Positions 1 through 8,070 of a DNA stretch of 64,000 bases are shown one piece after another. Under the pieces are notes generated by a model that searched no databases, had not been told where the DNA came from, and saw only the letters and a program-made list of their open reading frames with translations. Every line of letters starts with the position of its first letter. Position 1 is the first letter of the stretch. This DNA comes from Paenibacillus xylanexedens (GTDB taxonomy: Bacteria > Bacillota > Bacilli > Paenibacillales > Paenibacillaceae), in NCBI RefSeq assembly GCF_017874615.1, contig NZ_JAGIKV010000009.1, forward strand, positions 62,001-126,000, in the 5' to 3' direction. The translations under genes and the position numbers were made by a program.

Positions 1-2
1 AT

Positions 3-395
3 AAGAAGGAATCAAATACTGAGGGGACGGGTAAAGCCATAATTAATGATGGAAAAGTATCCGTCGATGCTATTAAGGCTAATCCTAGTACTTTTAGCGG
101 CAAGTCTGTAGATGAAGTTGCACAGATGCTAAGAGACCAAGGTTATGAGGTAACAGTGCAAGCTTCCACCAAATCTCGCTCCGGTGCACAGATAATTAAA
201 ATTAATAATCCTGGTGAGGGTAAGAATATTACTCAGCTACAAGTTTCTCCGGGAGGCGGCAGACATGGAGATAGTCCGTATGTAAAAATAAGTACAAGCG
301 ACCAAGGTATTATTAAGATTGTTGATGGAGCAGAAAGTTTTTATAAAACCGACGGAAAAGAGACGGCAACAATTATCTTCACAGGGAGGGAATGA
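3..395 (+). CDS. C-terminal part of a polymorphic toxin (5' end outside window)
   Basis: The frame is open from the window edge and ends at TGA 393-395, so this is the tail of a larger protein. A linker ending in EGTGK (about codon 7) is followed by about 120 residues rich in Lys, Gly and beta-type residues, with a GGGRHGDSPYVKIST segment and a final ATIIF strand. I recognise this pattern from C-terminal toxin domains of Firmicute LXG/RHS-type polymorphic toxins, probably nucleases, but cannot name the family. The gene directly downstream overlaps or abuts the stop, as toxin-immunity pairs do. The first bases share a 14-base junction with the second cassette at 4701. Confidence 0.6.
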   Translation, partial: KKESNTEGTGKAIINDGKVSVDAIKANPSTFSGKSVDEVAQMLRDQGYEVTVQASTKSRSGAQIIKINNPGEGKNITQLQVSPGGGRHGDSPYVKISTSDQGIIKIVDGAESFYKTDGKETATIIFTGRE

Positions 396-397
396 CG

Positions 398-829
398 ATG
401 GTTGAGTTAAATGCTCCTATCCTTCCATGGAAAGGGATAGGGGGGCTGAGACTCTACAGTCACATTAGTGAGTATGTCCCATTACTTGCTCAGCAAAATG
501 TAAAGGAAAAACTTTTAGGTAAATTTTTGATACGATATGAAATAGATGATTCAATCGACCTATGGTTCAATGTAATTAATGGTAAGTTATTTAAGATAAC
601 AGCACTTAGTAATTATACGGGGACACTATTCGAAAAAATAAAAATCGGTATGCATATCGATGATGTCTTGGAGATAGAGCCTAGTTTTGTCTATGATGAA
701 TTCGAAGAAGTTTACTGTAGCAATAAAGGTATTTACATCGAGACAGACCCAACTACCGATACGGTATTGTGGATATCTGTTTATGTAAAAGAAGTCGATA
801 ATGAAGATTTTGAAACCGGTAACTGGTAA
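398..829 (+). CDS. probable immunity protein for the upstream toxin
   Basis: Encodes about 143 residues, acidic and soluble, with no signal peptide or membrane segment. It follows the toxin tail directly. An ATG at 392 overlaps the toxin stop, but the Shine-Dalgarno GGGAGGG at 384-390 sits 7 bases before ATG 398, which is therefore preferred. The protein is aromatic and Asp/Glu rich (for example EIDDSIDLWFNV and YDEFEEVY), a composition usual for cytoplasmic inhibitors of basic toxins. The immunity role is inferred from position; I cannot assign a Pfam immunity family. A terminator follows at 841. Confidence 0.6.
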   Translation: MVELNAPILPWKGIGGLRLYSHISEYVPLLAQQNVKEKLLGKFLIRYEIDDSIDLWFNVINGKLFKITALSNYTGTLFEKIKIGMHIDDVLEIEPSFVYDEFEEVYCSNKGIYIETDPTTDTVLWISVYVKEVDNEDFETGNW

Positions 830-838
830 TAGAAACTT

Positions 839-873
839 GGCCGCATCAGCTTATGCTGTTGCGGTTGTTTTAT
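839..873 (+). terminator. rho-independent terminator after first toxin-immunity pair
   Basis: Stem CCGCATCAGC (841-850) pairs with GCTGTTGCGG (855-864) around a TTAT loop, with one T-T mismatch, followed by TTGTTTTATTT. It ends the 1-829 toxin-immunity transcript. Confidence 0.7.
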
Positions 874-1305
874 TTCGAGGGGGCTACCCAGTGCCGAATG
901 AACCCATCATTCAACCAATAACACATATAACCCATGTAATACCCGAATGAAGATTTCGCCATTTTGTTTGTACGTACGAAATGCTTGAATTTTATACCCT
1001 AAATAACGCTATTCCTTTTACATCGAACAGGTCGATTATGGTCAGATACCACCATGATTGACCTGTTTTTGTTATCTTCGTTTTCTTGCGGATTTTTCAA
1101 AATGTATGCGCTTAGTTGAACAGATACCCCGATGGATATAGTGTCGAGAGCATCGCAACTAATTTTCAGGATAATCCGACCACTATATTGTCAGGACATA
1201 ACTGAACAAACGGGAAGGTCATGTGTGAAAGGCTAGCCACCGATTCCCTCATTCCTATAATACAAGCGACAAATCCGTCAAAAGTTTTGTCGGGTGGGGG
1301 AACGC
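874..1305. other. non-coding stretch between immunity gene and rep-like gene
   Basis: No open frame of note on either strand. It holds the hairpin at 1026-1071 and then about 230 bases before the rep-like gene in which I see no clear promoter; TATAAT at 1256-1261 is a possible -10 element. Confidence 0.4.
1026..1071 (+). terminator. long hairpin with T-run, related to the one at 8658
   Basis: AACAGGTCGATTATGGT (1026-1042) pairs with ACCATGATTGACCTGTT (1051-1067), 17 bp with wobble pairs only, followed by T's. The hairpin at 8658-8704 has the same architecture with compensating base changes, so the two look homologous and under selection for pairing. Both lie downstream of immunity genes. Confidence 0.65.
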
Positions 1306-2163
1306 ATGAATAACGTACAACTTTCCGTCGATAAAATCGCTGTTGAATATCATGGAGTGACAGTCAATTTCTATAATCAACTGGCACTTTCATTTCGAGA
1401 TTGGTTTGATATTAAGCCTGCTATACGTCACAAAGGCTATGTATACCATTGGAATCTAGCCCTTGGTGATGCGTACCTGTATTTGCGATATCAACCTTGG
1501 TGGCAGAAGAAGTCAAGAAAGTATAGCCTTCAAATTGAAACCCATCCTGACCACTTAGTAAAGTTTCAACGATTGCTTGATGCTCTGTATAGCCACACGC
1601 AGAAGGTTTCTTTCTCTCGATGTGAGTTGGCATACGATATTCCATATCCGATGAGTAATGTATTCATTGCATCCAATACAGGGCGGAATATGCACGTCTA
1701 TGAGGGAACTCGTTACTATGGTCGAAAATTCGAAAGCAAAGACCATGCGTTTTGCCGTAACTATGATAAAAAGGCGGAACGGAAGTCGAAGGGGATTGAG
1801 ACAGTGGGGGAACGGACAAGGGTTGAACTGGTTTATAGACATGATGAGAAAATACCCTTGGAGAACATCATCCAACATCCTCCAAAGTTTAATGACTACT
1901 ACACTTGTAGCGTTATTACTGGCTATCAAGCAGTTCGGGCGGAGAAACGAGCCATGTTACTAGCTTTATAGCATGGCTTAATGACCCCCGATGAACTAAG
2001 CAAGCATCATCGAGCGTCCATTAAAGAATTGATGTCATTGCAAAATCCTGTTGACTTTGATGTTCTTGCAGTAAAACACTGGGCGGATTTAATGACGATT
2101 CCATGTGCTCTCATTTGCGGCAAGGTTAGTCATCTTCCTGTACTAGAAGCTCGCTCAGGCTAA
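1306..2163 (+). pseudogene. Rep_trans-like replication initiator, split by an in-frame TAG
   Basis: Starts at ATG 1306 behind GGTGGGGGAA. The segments SRCELAYDIP, HVYEGTRYYGRKF, FCRNYDKKAE and RTRVELVYR match the order of motifs in rolling-circle initiators and MobT-like proteins of the Rep_trans family. TAG at 1969-1971 stops the frame after LLAL. The same frame then continues with HGLMTPDELSKHH to TGA or TAA near 2163, so a single-base change probably broke one gene of about 285 codons. The C-terminal 38 bases overlap the opposing XRE gene. It suggests the remains of a plasmid-like or ICE-like element. A functional truncated protein is possible but less likely. Confidence 0.6.
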
Positions 2164-2332
2164 TGTTTAATGTCTTGCAGATAATATCGAATGTACTTAG
2201 ATGAACTCTGTCAACATCACTGGAGCACAGATGGCTTATGGTATTTGGTCGAAGTCCTGTTAACCTTGCCAATTCACGCTGAGACATATTACGTTCAGCT
2301 AGAATCTCTTTGAGTTTGACGATAACGGGCAA
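2126..2332 (-). CDS. XRE/Cro-CI family transcriptional regulator
   Basis: Encodes 68 residues, essentially one helix-turn-helix domain: LKEILAERNMSQRELARLTG, then LRPNTISHLC as the recognition helix, then LSTFDIICKTLNISLSELL. Length and layout are typical of single-domain Cro/CI repressors. TTG at 2332 is the apparent start and the Shine-Dalgarno is weak. It converges on the rep-like gene and diverges from the serine recombinase. The 17-bp inverted repeat at 2405-2457 in the divergent region is a candidate operator. Role inferred: control of the mobile element. Confidence 0.75.
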   Translation of the reverse strand: MPVIVKLKEILAERNMSQRELARLTGLRPNTISHLCSSDVDRVHLSTFDIICKTLNISLSELLVQEDD

Positions 2333-2404
2333 TATGACACCAACTTCCGAACTGAGATAATTACCCCTATTATACGATTTCTTATCACCTTATGGAAACG
2401 ATTG

Positions 2405-2457
2405 ATTGTAACGCTTAGTAGGTATATAATAACATTGTATCTACTAAGCGTTACAAT
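2405..2457. promoter_or_regulatory. perfect 17-bp inverted repeat before the recombinase gene
   Basis: ATTGTAACGCTTAGTAG (2405-2421) is exactly complementary to CTACTAAGCGTTACAAT (2441-2457), separated by 19 bases that contain TATAAT (2425-2430). It may be an operator for the adjacent XRE repressor, a recombination or resolution site for the serine recombinase, or both. The embedded -10-like box fits repression by occlusion. Confidence 0.6.
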
Positions 2458-2491
2458 AATTCAGATTTCTGTAACGGTGGGGGGAATCAGC

Positions 2492-3268
2492 ATGAATGTC
2501 ATCGGTTACGTTCGGGTGTCTACGAGTGGACAAGCCAAGGATGGCTACAGTTTAGCGTACCAACAGGATGAAATCCGCTCCTATTGTCAGGAGCAAGGAT
2601 GGAATCTGATGAACATATACAGTGATGAGGGTATCAGTGGGGCTAGGGTCAACGAAGAGGCTCTTGAAGTGGACAGAATTGGCTTTCAGAGCATGTTAGC
2701 CGCGTTATCTAGCCAATTCATTGATACAGTTGTTGGCCTCAATACAAGCCGTTTATGGCGGTCTGACATTGTGAAAGTGTTGGTACATCGGGAGTTTAAG
2801 AAGCATGGGGTGGACGTTCGGAGCATCGAACAGCCGACCTACAGCATTTACAAGAAAGACCCGAACGACTTCTTGATTAACGGCTTAATGGAACTGCTTG
2901 ACCAGTATCAACGGCTCGAAATCGCTCTTAAGCTAGGCAGGGGGCGGTACAAGAAAGCGGAGCAGGGTGGCTATGCCGGAGGGAGAGCTAGCTTCGGCTA
3001 CAAGGCAAAGAAAGGTCAGAAGTACATCCAAGTGGACGAGAAGCAAGCCATAACCGTCCGCAGAGTATTTCAGCTAAAGGAAGAACATCCGGCATGGTCA
3101 TTGACCCATATTGCCGAAGCCATGAATGAGGAAGGCTTTACAACTGGGCAAGGCAGACTATTTACCAAAGTCCAAATCAAGAGAATCTTGGACAAACGCG
3201 ATTTTTATAGCGGTACATACCGCTATGGAAATATAGTAGCTGATGGCTTACATGAAGCCATACTGTGA
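2492..3268 (+). CDS. serine site-specific recombinase, short form
   Basis: Starts at ATG 2492 with Shine-Dalgarno GGTGGGGGGA (2476-2485); the frame upstream is not needed. The 258 residues begin with YVRVST, placing the catalytic Ser at residue 10 as in resolvases. SRLWRSD carries the conserved active-site arginines. The second half (LGRGRYKKAEQGGYAGGRASFGY onward) is the Recombinase DNA-binding domain. The protein ends right after this domain, lacking the zinc ribbon and coiled coil of 450-550-residue large serine integrases. It may be a naturally short class or an integrase cut off, perhaps by the adjacent IS110 insertion. Confidence 0.8.
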   Translation: MNVIGYVRVSTSGQAKDGYSLAYQQDEIRSYCQEQGWNLMNIYSDEGISGARVNEEALEVDRIGFQSMLAALSSQFIDTVVGLNTSRLWRSDIVKVLVHREFKKHGVDVRSIEQPTYSIYKKDPNDFLINGLMELLDQYQRLEIALKLGRGRYKKAEQGGYAGGRASFGYKAKKGQKYIQVDEKQAITVRRVFQLKEEHPAWSLTHIAEAMNEEGFTTGQGRLFTKVQIKRILDKRDFYSGTYRYGNIVADGLHEAIL

Positions 3269-3392
3269 CAAGTATTGAGTGGAGAGGCTTGCGTCCCGTT
3301 GCGAACCGAAAGTTTAACGCTTGAACTGAGGTTGCCCCCATTCTTTACCCATCACGACAACTAACAATCCGTACACAGGGGTGATTTCTTTT
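3269..3392 (+). other. non-coding 5' flank of the IS110-type transposase gene
   Basis: The 124 bases between the recombinase stop and the transposase start hold no gene. In IS110-group elements the left non-coding end carries the element boundary and can encode the bridge RNA that guides the recombinase. This region is the place to look, but I could not fold it convincingly, and the published bridge RNA is longer (roughly 170-180 bases). Confidence 0.3.
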
Positions 3393-4634
3393 ATGCACTA
3401 CAAAATGCGTCATGTCTACGTTGGTTTAGACCTGCATAAAGCCCATCATACAGCAGTTATCATCAACTGTTGGCATGAGCGGCCAGGCGAAATCCAAATT
3501 GAGAATAAGCCATCTGCCTTTGACGAGTTGATGAAGTTGGTCAAGAAGCATACGCCAAAAGGAATGACCCCTGTCTATGGATTGGAAGATACGGGCGGCA
3601 ACGGCAGAGCCTTAGCCGTTTACCTTGTCGAGAAGAAACAAATCGTCAAGGAAGTCAATTCCGCTCTGTCCTACAATGAACGCATGAATAATGCAACGAC
3701 CCAAAAGAGCGACAGTTGGGATGCGTTTTGCATTGCGAAGGTTCTGTTTGCAAGGCTCGATGACCTGCCGGATGCGAATCCGCAGGACATTTACTGGACT
3801 ATCGGGCAACTGGTGGCAAGAAGGAACTCTATCGTCAAACATGCCGCTTCGCTCAAGAACCAACTTCATCAGCAGTTAAGCTATCACTATCCGTCATACA
3901 AGAAGTTCTTCTGTGACATTGACGGGAAGACGGCTCTAGCCTTTTGGGAGAAGTACCCTGCGCCGTATCACTTGGAAATGGTGGGGGCGGAGGAACTAGC
4001 GGCATACCTCCGCAAAGCTAGCCATAACACCTGTTCTACCCGTAAAGCAGAGGAAATCTTGGAACTTGTCAAGATAGACGGGGAGACGAAGCGGAACTAC
4101 CAAGCGTCAAGAGACTTCCTAGTCGTGAACATGGTACAGGATATGAAGCGGAGCAGAGAACTGATTAAGCAGACGGAAGAACAGCTTCGTCAGGTGCTAG
4201 CCAAGACGGACTACAAGTTAGATTCGATGGACGGTATCAGCACCGTAACAGCGGCAGAACTGAGTGCTGAAATCGGAGACATCCGCCGCTTCTCCAACGC
4301 TGATAAGTTAGCCCGTTTCGCCGGAATCGCTCCTGTCCGCTTTAGTTCGGGCGGCAAAGGAAAAGACCAAGCAAGCGGACAAGGTAATCGGGTACTAAAT
4401 GCCATCTTCTATAACCTAGCCGTTCAGCAAATCCAAGTCGCTAAAGGCGACAATAAGAAACAACGGAATCCCAAGTTCAACGAGTATTACCAACGCAAGC
4501 TAACTGAGGGTAAGACGAAGAAGCAAGCCCTGATATGTGTCATGAGAAGGCTCGTAAACATCATCTACAGCATGATGAAGAACAAGACGGAATACAGGGC
4601 GGCGGTAACTCTAACAGAGCGTAAAGCAAGCTGA
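3393..4634 (+). CDS. IS110-family (DEDD) transposase
   Basis: Starts at ATG 3393 with AGGGGTG nine bases upstream; 413 residues, the usual size. The RuvC-like DEDD domain is visible: YVGLDLHKAHH (first Asp), YGLEDTGG (Glu), and QKSDSWDAFCIAK (two Asp). A coiled middle follows, then the Transposase_20 domain with LDSMDGISTVTAAELSAEIG and FAGIAPVRFSSGGKGK carrying the nucleophilic Ser region. The frame is intact. Enzymes of this family excise and insert without making terminal repeats, guided in studied members by a bridge RNA. Codon use is more GC-rich than the toxin genes around it. Confidence 0.9.
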   Translation: MHYKMRHVYVGLDLHKAHHTAVIINCWHERPGEIQIENKPSAFDELMKLVKKHTPKGMTPVYGLEDTGGNGRALAVYLVEKKQIVKEVNSALSYNERMNNATTQKSDSWDAFCIAKVLFARLDDLPDANPQDIYWTIGQLVARRNSIVKHAASLKNQLHQQLSYHYPSYKKFFCDIDGKTALAFWEKYPAPYHLEMVGAEELAAYLRKASHNTCSTRKAEEILELVKIDGETKRNYQASRDFLVVNMVQDMKRSRELIKQTEEQLRQVLAKTDYKLDSMDGISTVTAAELSAEIGDIRRFSNADKLARFAGIAPVRFSSGGKGKDQASGQGNRVLNAIFYNLAVQQIQVAKGDNKKQRNPKFNEYYQRKLTEGKTKKQALICVMRRLVNIIYSMMKNKTEYRAAVTLTERKAS

Positions 4635-4640
4635 TATAAT

Positions 4641-4678
4641 GGTGGTAATTGGAAGAACCAGTTGCCACCTTCTTTATT
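4641..4678 (+). terminator. terminator after IS110 transposase
   Basis: GGTGGTAATTGG (4641-4652) pairs over 12 bp, with wobbles, with CCAGTTGCCACC (4658-4669); the loop is AAGAA and the tail TTCTTTATT. Confidence 0.75.
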
Positions 4679-4702
4679 CCCCAGTTTAAGATTACAACTT
4701 AG

Positions 4703-5083
4703 GGGACGGGTAAACCTAAATGGTGGCATCCTAAATATGTGGATAACTTGACTGATTCTCAAATACTTCTAGGAGTTAAACAATCACCAAAAGGATTGTC
4801 AACCCTTGGGAATTCTTCTCGTACAGAAGCAATGAATGCTGGTAAATCATGGGCAGGGCAGGGTGCTAAAGATATTATCGATAAAACAACGGGTGAAATT
4901 ATTGGTTACTCAAGTGCAGATGGAATGAGGGCATTTAGAATTCAGTTTAAGCCAAAAGAAAATATGGTAAGGGTAAATTTCCAAGAAAATGTCATGATTA
5001 GGACAGAACGTAATTATAACGACTACAATAAGACGTGGGCACCAAAACAAATTAGAAATGTCCATATCGATATTTTGGATTAA
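4703..5083 (+). pseudogene. orphan toxin C-terminal cassette, N-terminal part missing
   Basis: The frame opens after TAG 4700-4702 and reads GTGKPKWWHPKYVDNLTDSQ and onward to TAA 5083, about 126 residues without a convincing start of its own (GTG 4739 has no good Shine-Dalgarno). The GTGK motif and its bases equal those at the window start, where they connect the toxin body to its C-terminal domain, so this reads as a displaced toxin module. The tail is basic and aromatic (RTERNYNDYNKTW). A probable immunity gene follows 18 bases later. Silent reserve cassettes of this sort can be recombined onto the full-length toxin gene; that is inference here. Confidence 0.6.
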
Positions 5084-5084
5084 C

Positions 5085-5096
5085 GGGGGGGGGGGG
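5085..5096 (+). repeat. 12-G homopolymer serving as ribosome-binding site
   Basis: Twelve consecutive G's lie between the toxin tail stop (5083) and the ATG at 5102, five bases before the start. The tract takes the place of the Shine-Dalgarno. Such tracts slip readily, so length change could alter spacing and translation of the immunity gene. Confidence 0.85.
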
Positions 5097-5101
5097 ATTA
5101 A

Positions 5102-5434
5102 ATGCTTGTTATAAAAGCCTTAACAAGGATATATGAAAATTGGGGGGATGATATAGATGATTTTTATATTACTTATCATATAGATATCGGTCCTAAGGAG
5201 ATAGAAGGAGCATCAGATTTATTTTCATTTGAATTAATTAGTCCGAAAAGATTATACAAGATGGTAGATCATGGTGATGTTATTATAGGACATGGTCATA
5301 TGATAACAAGTGACTTTAATGAAAATAAACTTGAAAAAACATTAAGCCGTATTATTAATAAATGTGAAAATGATGATATTAATAAGGCATACAATGATCT
5401 CTCTAAATATTTTCGTTGGGAGATGGATGAATAG
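5102..5434 (+). CDS. probable Imm8-like immunity protein
   Basis: 110 residues, acidic, cytoplasmic. The pattern FYITYHIDIGPKEIEGASDLFSFEL, continuing into ISPKRL, resembles the Imm8 family of polymorphic toxin immunity proteins (an acidic beta-sheet domain with an IGPK..GAD.F motif). It follows the orphan toxin cassette and is translated from a poly-G ribosome-binding site. Family membership is from memory of the motif and is moderately secure; the partner is inferred from position. Confidence 0.6.
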   Translation: MLVIKALTRIYENWGDDIDDFYITYHIDIGPKEIEGASDLFSFELISPKRLYKMVDHGDVIIGHGHMITSDFNENKLEKTLSRIINKCENDDINKAYNDLSKYFRWEMDE

Positions 5435-5513
5435 TTAACCATCAGCATGCTCTGCAAGATAATTTGTGTAAACTACTAAGTAACAACACGCGTGATTAAG
5501 GAGGAAATATTAA

Positions 5514-6014
5514 TTGATAAAGTTGGATATTTCCAAAGAAAAATTTGAGCTTTATGATTTTACGGAGTCAGTAATTCAATTTGTGAGTCCCTTAAAAAGT
5601 TCAGATAACTTGTCTTTGCATGTTTGGGGCATAATCATACCTTTAAAAATGTTTAGTATAGAACAGTATGGGCTAAGTAAGAACCAGTTTTCGTTCAATG
5701 ACAACATATATATATATGGTTTTTCAACTATTCAATTCGAAGGAGTGGAAGCTATTGATATTGAAGTAGAGCTTCTTACAGAGACTAAGCCCCATGAATA
5801 TATTTACCGGAATGACCGATCTAAATGCAAAATTCATAAAAAATGGAATATAAGTGATCGCTGTGAAGGGTACAATTATGAGATTTTTTCGACTATTGAT
5901 TGGCCTTTTGGCAGTAGCTCTTTGGCTATTGTTGCTGGAGGGAAAGTCACCATAGAAATCGAACCTGATTATTGTGTTCCATTAAATCAATATACTAAAC
6001 ACCTCGAAATATAG
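5514..6014 (+). CDS. hypothetical protein, possible second immunity protein
   Basis: TTG start at 5514 behind a strong AAGGAGG (5498-5504). 166 residues, AT-rich, rich in Ile, Phe and Tyr, with no signal peptide or membrane helix. The C-terminal part reads as alternating beta strands (SSLAIVAGGKVTIEIEPDYC). I do not recognise a family. Its place right after a toxin-immunity pair, and similar base composition, suggest it belongs to the same cassette; orphan immunity genes often accumulate like this. Confidence 0.55.
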   Translation: MIKLDISKEKFELYDFTESVIQFVSPLKSSDNLSLHVWGIIIPLKMFSIEQYGLSKNQFSFNDNIYIYGFSTIQFEGVEAIDIEVELLTETKPHEYIYRNDRSKCKIHKKWNISDRCEGYNYEIFSTIDWPFGSSSLAIVAGGKVTIEIEPDYCVPLNQYTKHLEI

Positions 6015-6167
6015 TTTAAGCTATTAGAGTGAAAGTAATGAAATCTTTTGTTTTACTGCCTTAGAAGCTATGCAAACCTTTGTAATAAAAGTCTGAGGTA
6101 GTCCTAGTCGCAATGGGAAGTTTTTATAAATATAAAAGTATCAAAATTAAATAATAGAATCAAAACT

Positions 6168-6211
6168 AAGAAACCTTTGAATGGTGTTTATAAGCCATTC
6201 AAAGGTTTCTT
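6168..6211. terminator. perfect 17-bp hairpin, possibly a terminator
   Basis: AAGAAACCTTTGAATGG (6168-6184) is exactly complementary to CCATTCAAAGGTTTCTT (6195-6211), loop of 10. The T-run after it on the + strand is poor. It may end the 5514 transcript, or act on the minus strand where AGTTTTG follows. Confidence 0.5.
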
Positions 6212-6432
6212 ACATTATGATGATGAGAGAGGAAAGTATATAAAAGCTTTGGGTATTCAAGTAAATAGGGGAGAGCGAGCAGGACTCCTGAAATGGTGAA
6301 GCTGAATGTATTCATAAAAAGATAATGTACTCCCACGGAGATATATCAAAAATGCTAGACAGCTGGGAAGCATTATATGTGGATTCAGGGGGATTTATAC
6401 AAGGGAGAATAAGTCTTAATACCTATGAATAG
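6198..6432 (+). pseudogene. frameshifted remnant of an unknown small gene
   Basis: Two overlapping open frames give protein-like sequence: one reads HYDDERGKYIKALGIQVNRG and ends at 6299; the next frame continues EAECIHKKIMYSHGDISKML to TAG 6430-6432. Together they look like one decayed gene of the toxin-immunity neighbourhood. No start or family is recognisable. Confidence 0.3.
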
Positions 6433-6605
6433 GCATCGCGTCATGGTAAAATATTCATGGAACTGGAATGGGATATATTCCTTAGTAAACTATTTTATTT
6501 AAGTAAGTCCTATATATTTGATAATAGCAAAATAGTAGATTCAAGAAAAAAGATACATAGGCATAAAGGTTCCACAGAAAACAATAAAAATGGAGCGTGA
6601 ACGAT

Positions 6606-7845
6606 TTGAAAAAAGTAACACAACTCATATTAAGCGGTGCATTGGTAATTGGAATATTTCCTTTCACCGGAAACACCAGTCAAGCAGCAGTTACCTCATT
6701 TAAAGATGTGCCTACGAGCCATTGGGCGAAAGCATCGATCGATGCAGCGGTAGCAAAAGGTTATTTCAAAGGATATAGTGATGGCACGTTTAAGCCCGGA
6801 GCAACAGTGACGCGCGCAGAATTTGCAGCATTGCTAGCCCGAGTGGCTAAAGGGACGCCGGATACGGAGCAAACTAATGTGTTTAAGGATTTGACCGGGC
6901 ATTGGAGTGAGGCAGAAGTTAATCGGGCGGTATCCTTTGGTTTTCTGAAGTCTTCCGATTATCCGAATGGGTTTAAGCCAGGCACGGCTTTGACACGAGA
7001 GGAAATGGCGAAGTGGCTCAGCTCAGGATGAGGATTACAAACAAGCGTTGAAGGATACAGAAAATACGTTGGTGCCTGTGGCAGAATATTACAAGGGCGG
7101 GTTAAAGAAAGCAACATATCCCTATGTGTCGGTGGTATTGGGAACTGGATTGATGGGCGGATACCCAGATGGTACGTTTGGTCCGGGGAAAACAACCACA
7201 CGAGCAGAGGCGGCGGTTATTTTGTCGCGTTATGAACAGGTACAAGAAAGTAAGGCAACTTCGTATAGAGATCTGAATGAAATGCGCGAGGTAGGTCTGA
7301 CAGGAACAAATCTAACGTCTGCAACACCATACATATATCTAAAATCCGAAGAGGGTATTAGTTCGAGTTTTGATCGTATAGTGGGCAAGACAGTAAAACT
7401 TCGTAACAATTTAGGTACAATGACCCCGCATCGGATGATTGTTGCTGATGCACAATCCAAGACAAGTATTAACAATCTTTATGGTAGGATGTTTATTGAT
7501 AAAGATTATAGATATCCCATTAAAGAAGGATATTATGAGGTTTTCATTGAAGTGACCGTAACCCCTAGTAGTAATAATTTAAAAAATTTAACATTTTACC
7601 AGGAGGTTGCTAACGTATTTACAACGGTAAACAACTTCAATAGTGGAACAGTGGATAAATACGGGATAAATAATCTTCCCGTTGAGGACTATGTAAGCTC
7701 TGGATTTTTTAAAGAAAAAGTGGATCGAAAGTTTTGGATGAGATTTGGATTGGCCAGAACTTCTGACGGATCCTCATCAGACAGTTGGAAAACTTTTTTC
7801 ATTGATAATAATACAAAAGCGTCATTTAGTCTTCCACTAAGATGA
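6606..7845 (+). pseudogene. SLH-domain surface protein, broken by a 14-base deletion
   Basis: The N-terminus (signal peptide ending SQAA, then SLH repeats with GYSDGTFKPGATVTRAEFAA) is nearly identical to the intact protein at 9298-10545. At about 7028 the intact copy has 14 more bases; their loss puts TGA at 7029-7031 in frame and shifts the rest, which resumes in another frame at about 7033 and stays open to 7845. The second part has the third SLH repeat (GGYPDGTFGPGKTTTRAE) and the same C-terminal domain. TTG 6606 with GGAG ten bases upstream is favoured over GTG 6597. Its stop overlaps a downstream ATG (ATGA), as in the intact units. Confidence 0.85.
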
Positions 7846-7964
7846 AAGTTACGAGAAGAAAGAAATTAATTACACCTTTAATCCTTGCTATTGGACTTGT
7901 GATGGTTCTCATTGTTACAGGCGTTGATCATGCTAGTGCAGCAAGTTTCCGAATTGTATCCTAG
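7842..7964 (+). pseudogene. signal-peptide remnant of a large surface protein gene
   Basis: ATG 7842 overlaps the SLH stop by four bases, exactly as the large surface-protein genes do at 10542 and 17234. Only 40 codons remain: a basic start (MKVTRRKK), a hydrophobic stretch ITPLILAIGLVMVLIVTG and an AxA-like end (HASAA), then TAG at 7962. The rest of the gene is gone, and the sequence runs into a toxin tail read in another frame. Confidence 0.65.
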
Positions 7965-8058
7965 TTCGGGCGGCATACACAATGTTGAAAAAGAAGCAGG
8001 AGCTTGGGGTAGTGATAGCAAATATGCTGAAATGCTAGAAAGATTCTTAAATAAGTAA
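7930..8058 (+). pseudogene. C-terminal tail of a toxin, fused by deletion
   Basis: In the frame ending TAA 8056-8058 the sequence reads SSGGIHNVEKEAGAWGSDSK, then YAEMLERFLNK. This looks like the end of a nuclease-type polymorphic toxin domain (I recall similar IHN..KE.GAWG..SKYAEMLERF tails but cannot name the family). It abuts the Syd-like immunity gene. Everything upstream of about 7942 belongs to the lost large gene. Confidence 0.45.
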
Positions 8059-8070
8059 AGGGTGATAGAT

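Larger units (their letters stand above)
3270..4700 (+). mobile_element. IS110-family insertion sequence, ends not defined
   Basis: The transposase gene with its flanks appears inserted just upstream of the second toxin cassette. IS110 elements lack classical inverted repeats and make no target duplication, so the limits given are only outer estimates between the recombinase stop and the cassette junction at 4701. Confidence 0.4.
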
